This document shows, one piece after another, positions 63,196 to 64,000 of a DNA stretch of 64,000 bases; positions within the stretch are counted from its first letter, which is position 1; every line of letters begins with the position of its first letter. Source of the stretch: Daphnia carinata (Eukaryota > Arthropoda > Branchiopoda > Diplostraca > Daphniidae). The position numbers were made by a program, and so were the translations under genes. The notes under the pieces are model-generated. The model did not search any database and had not been told where the DNA came from. It was given only the letters and a program-made list of their open reading frames with translations. The stretch covers positions 4,462,971 to 4,526,970 of the forward strand of contig NC_081333.1 in NCBI RefSeq assembly GCF_022539665.2, in the 5' to 3' direction.

Positions 63196-64000
63196 GCTGT
63201 ACATAAAAATTGTGCGTCCTTCAGGTCATATTTTCCTCTTTAGTTATGAAAAACAGCTGCTTGTGGAACTAAATTACAAAAATACAACGAATTTTAAAAA
63301 CTTCCAGCTACGGATGATTTGGCTTGAGCTTCACAAAATACCCCAAAGCGTTTACAAGTAGAAGCTCGCATATTTTATTTGTCTTTCATACGTAAATTTT
63401 GTTTAAATAGCTTTTTCGTCCTCGAACCAGATTGATGTTTCTAAACTTCGAACTAGACAGAAACCGAAAGCTCTCCCACTGTTCCGAAAAACTGGGACAA
63501 ATTGGAATTAGTTTTGGAGCTACTTTGGCAAGAAAAAAAAAACTAGAGCTGTTTTACATACACGATTTTCCTATTGCCATTTGGTATATGTTTTTTGTTT
63601 TTTTTTCATTTAACTATAATTATTATGCCTAATACGGGCTCACTAGACTGCAAGTGATATTCGCCTAACCAGTTTACATTCACTGTACGTCACCCACATC
63701 AGCACTATCCATAGAAGTCACTCACCACTTACGAAAGAGAACAAGAACGGGCGTGGTCCGTAACACGATTCAATATTTGCGCACATTTTTCACTGACACG
63801 GACTACAATAAATATTGTTGATATGCATGGATGGATCACTCATAATTCAAACAATGCCCCTCTTTAGAAACTATTAATCTACTTTTCCAATGCAGCCAGT
63901 ATGAGTCAGTGACTAAAAAAGTATACAAATAGAGACTATTCAACAAAAAAACGATATCTTGTTTCCATTCTAACGTTGGAATTTGAAACATTTCAACTTG
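63196..64000. other. No gene seen at the right edge
   Basis: AT-rich, non-repetitive sequence with only short open frames lacking any signature. Confidence 0.5.

Noticed and set aside
1-64000. CRISPR arrays, bacterial operons or integrated virus
   Set aside because: All recognised genes are spliced eukaryotic genes; repeats lack CRISPR spacing and no viral gene was seen.

Overview
This is a eukaryotic window of intron-rich genes with short introns (often 50-100 bp), canonical GT-AG splice sites and very many mononucleotide and dinucleotide tracts. A dpr-type two-immunoglobulin gene, an arthropod neuronal family, points to an arthropod. Gene compactness, homopolymer richness and a lineage-specific IRE1-like kinase fit a branchiopod crustacean such as Daphnia. 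That taxonomic call is inference.

Region 1 (1-18 kb) is gene-dense. From left to right: MYBBP1A/DNA polymerase phi homologue (minus, runs off the left edge), eIF4H (plus, head-to-head with it over about 340 bp), Integrator subunit 2 (minus, tail-to-tail with eIF4H), a stretch with tRNA-like/SINE sequence, an LRRC28-like leucine-rich repeat protein (minus) and an SLC37-like MFS transporter (plus), head-to-head over about 520 bp.

Region 2 (18-40 kb) is a dpr-family gene on the minus strand. Its Ig exons lie at 19.2-27.1 kb and its 5' end is unresolved. The gene sits in a low-complexity landscape of long A/T and C/G runs, (TC)n and (GA)n tracts, and includes a perfect T-G / C-A homopolymer inverted repeat.

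Region 3 (40-51 kb) holds a cluster of three minus-strand, TATA-driven genes for secreted, very acidic Ser/Glu-rich proteins. Two are clear paralogues: shared motif blocks, the same promoter motif, and a first intron directly after the initiator ATG. I recognise no described family for them.

Region 4 (55.6-58.4 kb) is a ten-exon plus-strand gene joining an IRE1-like serine/threonine kinase domain to a TBL1-like WD40 domain, with all splice phases compatible. The final 4 kb is a complex of related direct and inverted repeats without convincing genes.

The two strongest candidates for undescribed biology are the kinase-WD40 fusion and the acidic secreted cluster. Multi-exon genes are given as spans with exon boundaries inferred by eye from reading frame and splice consensus.
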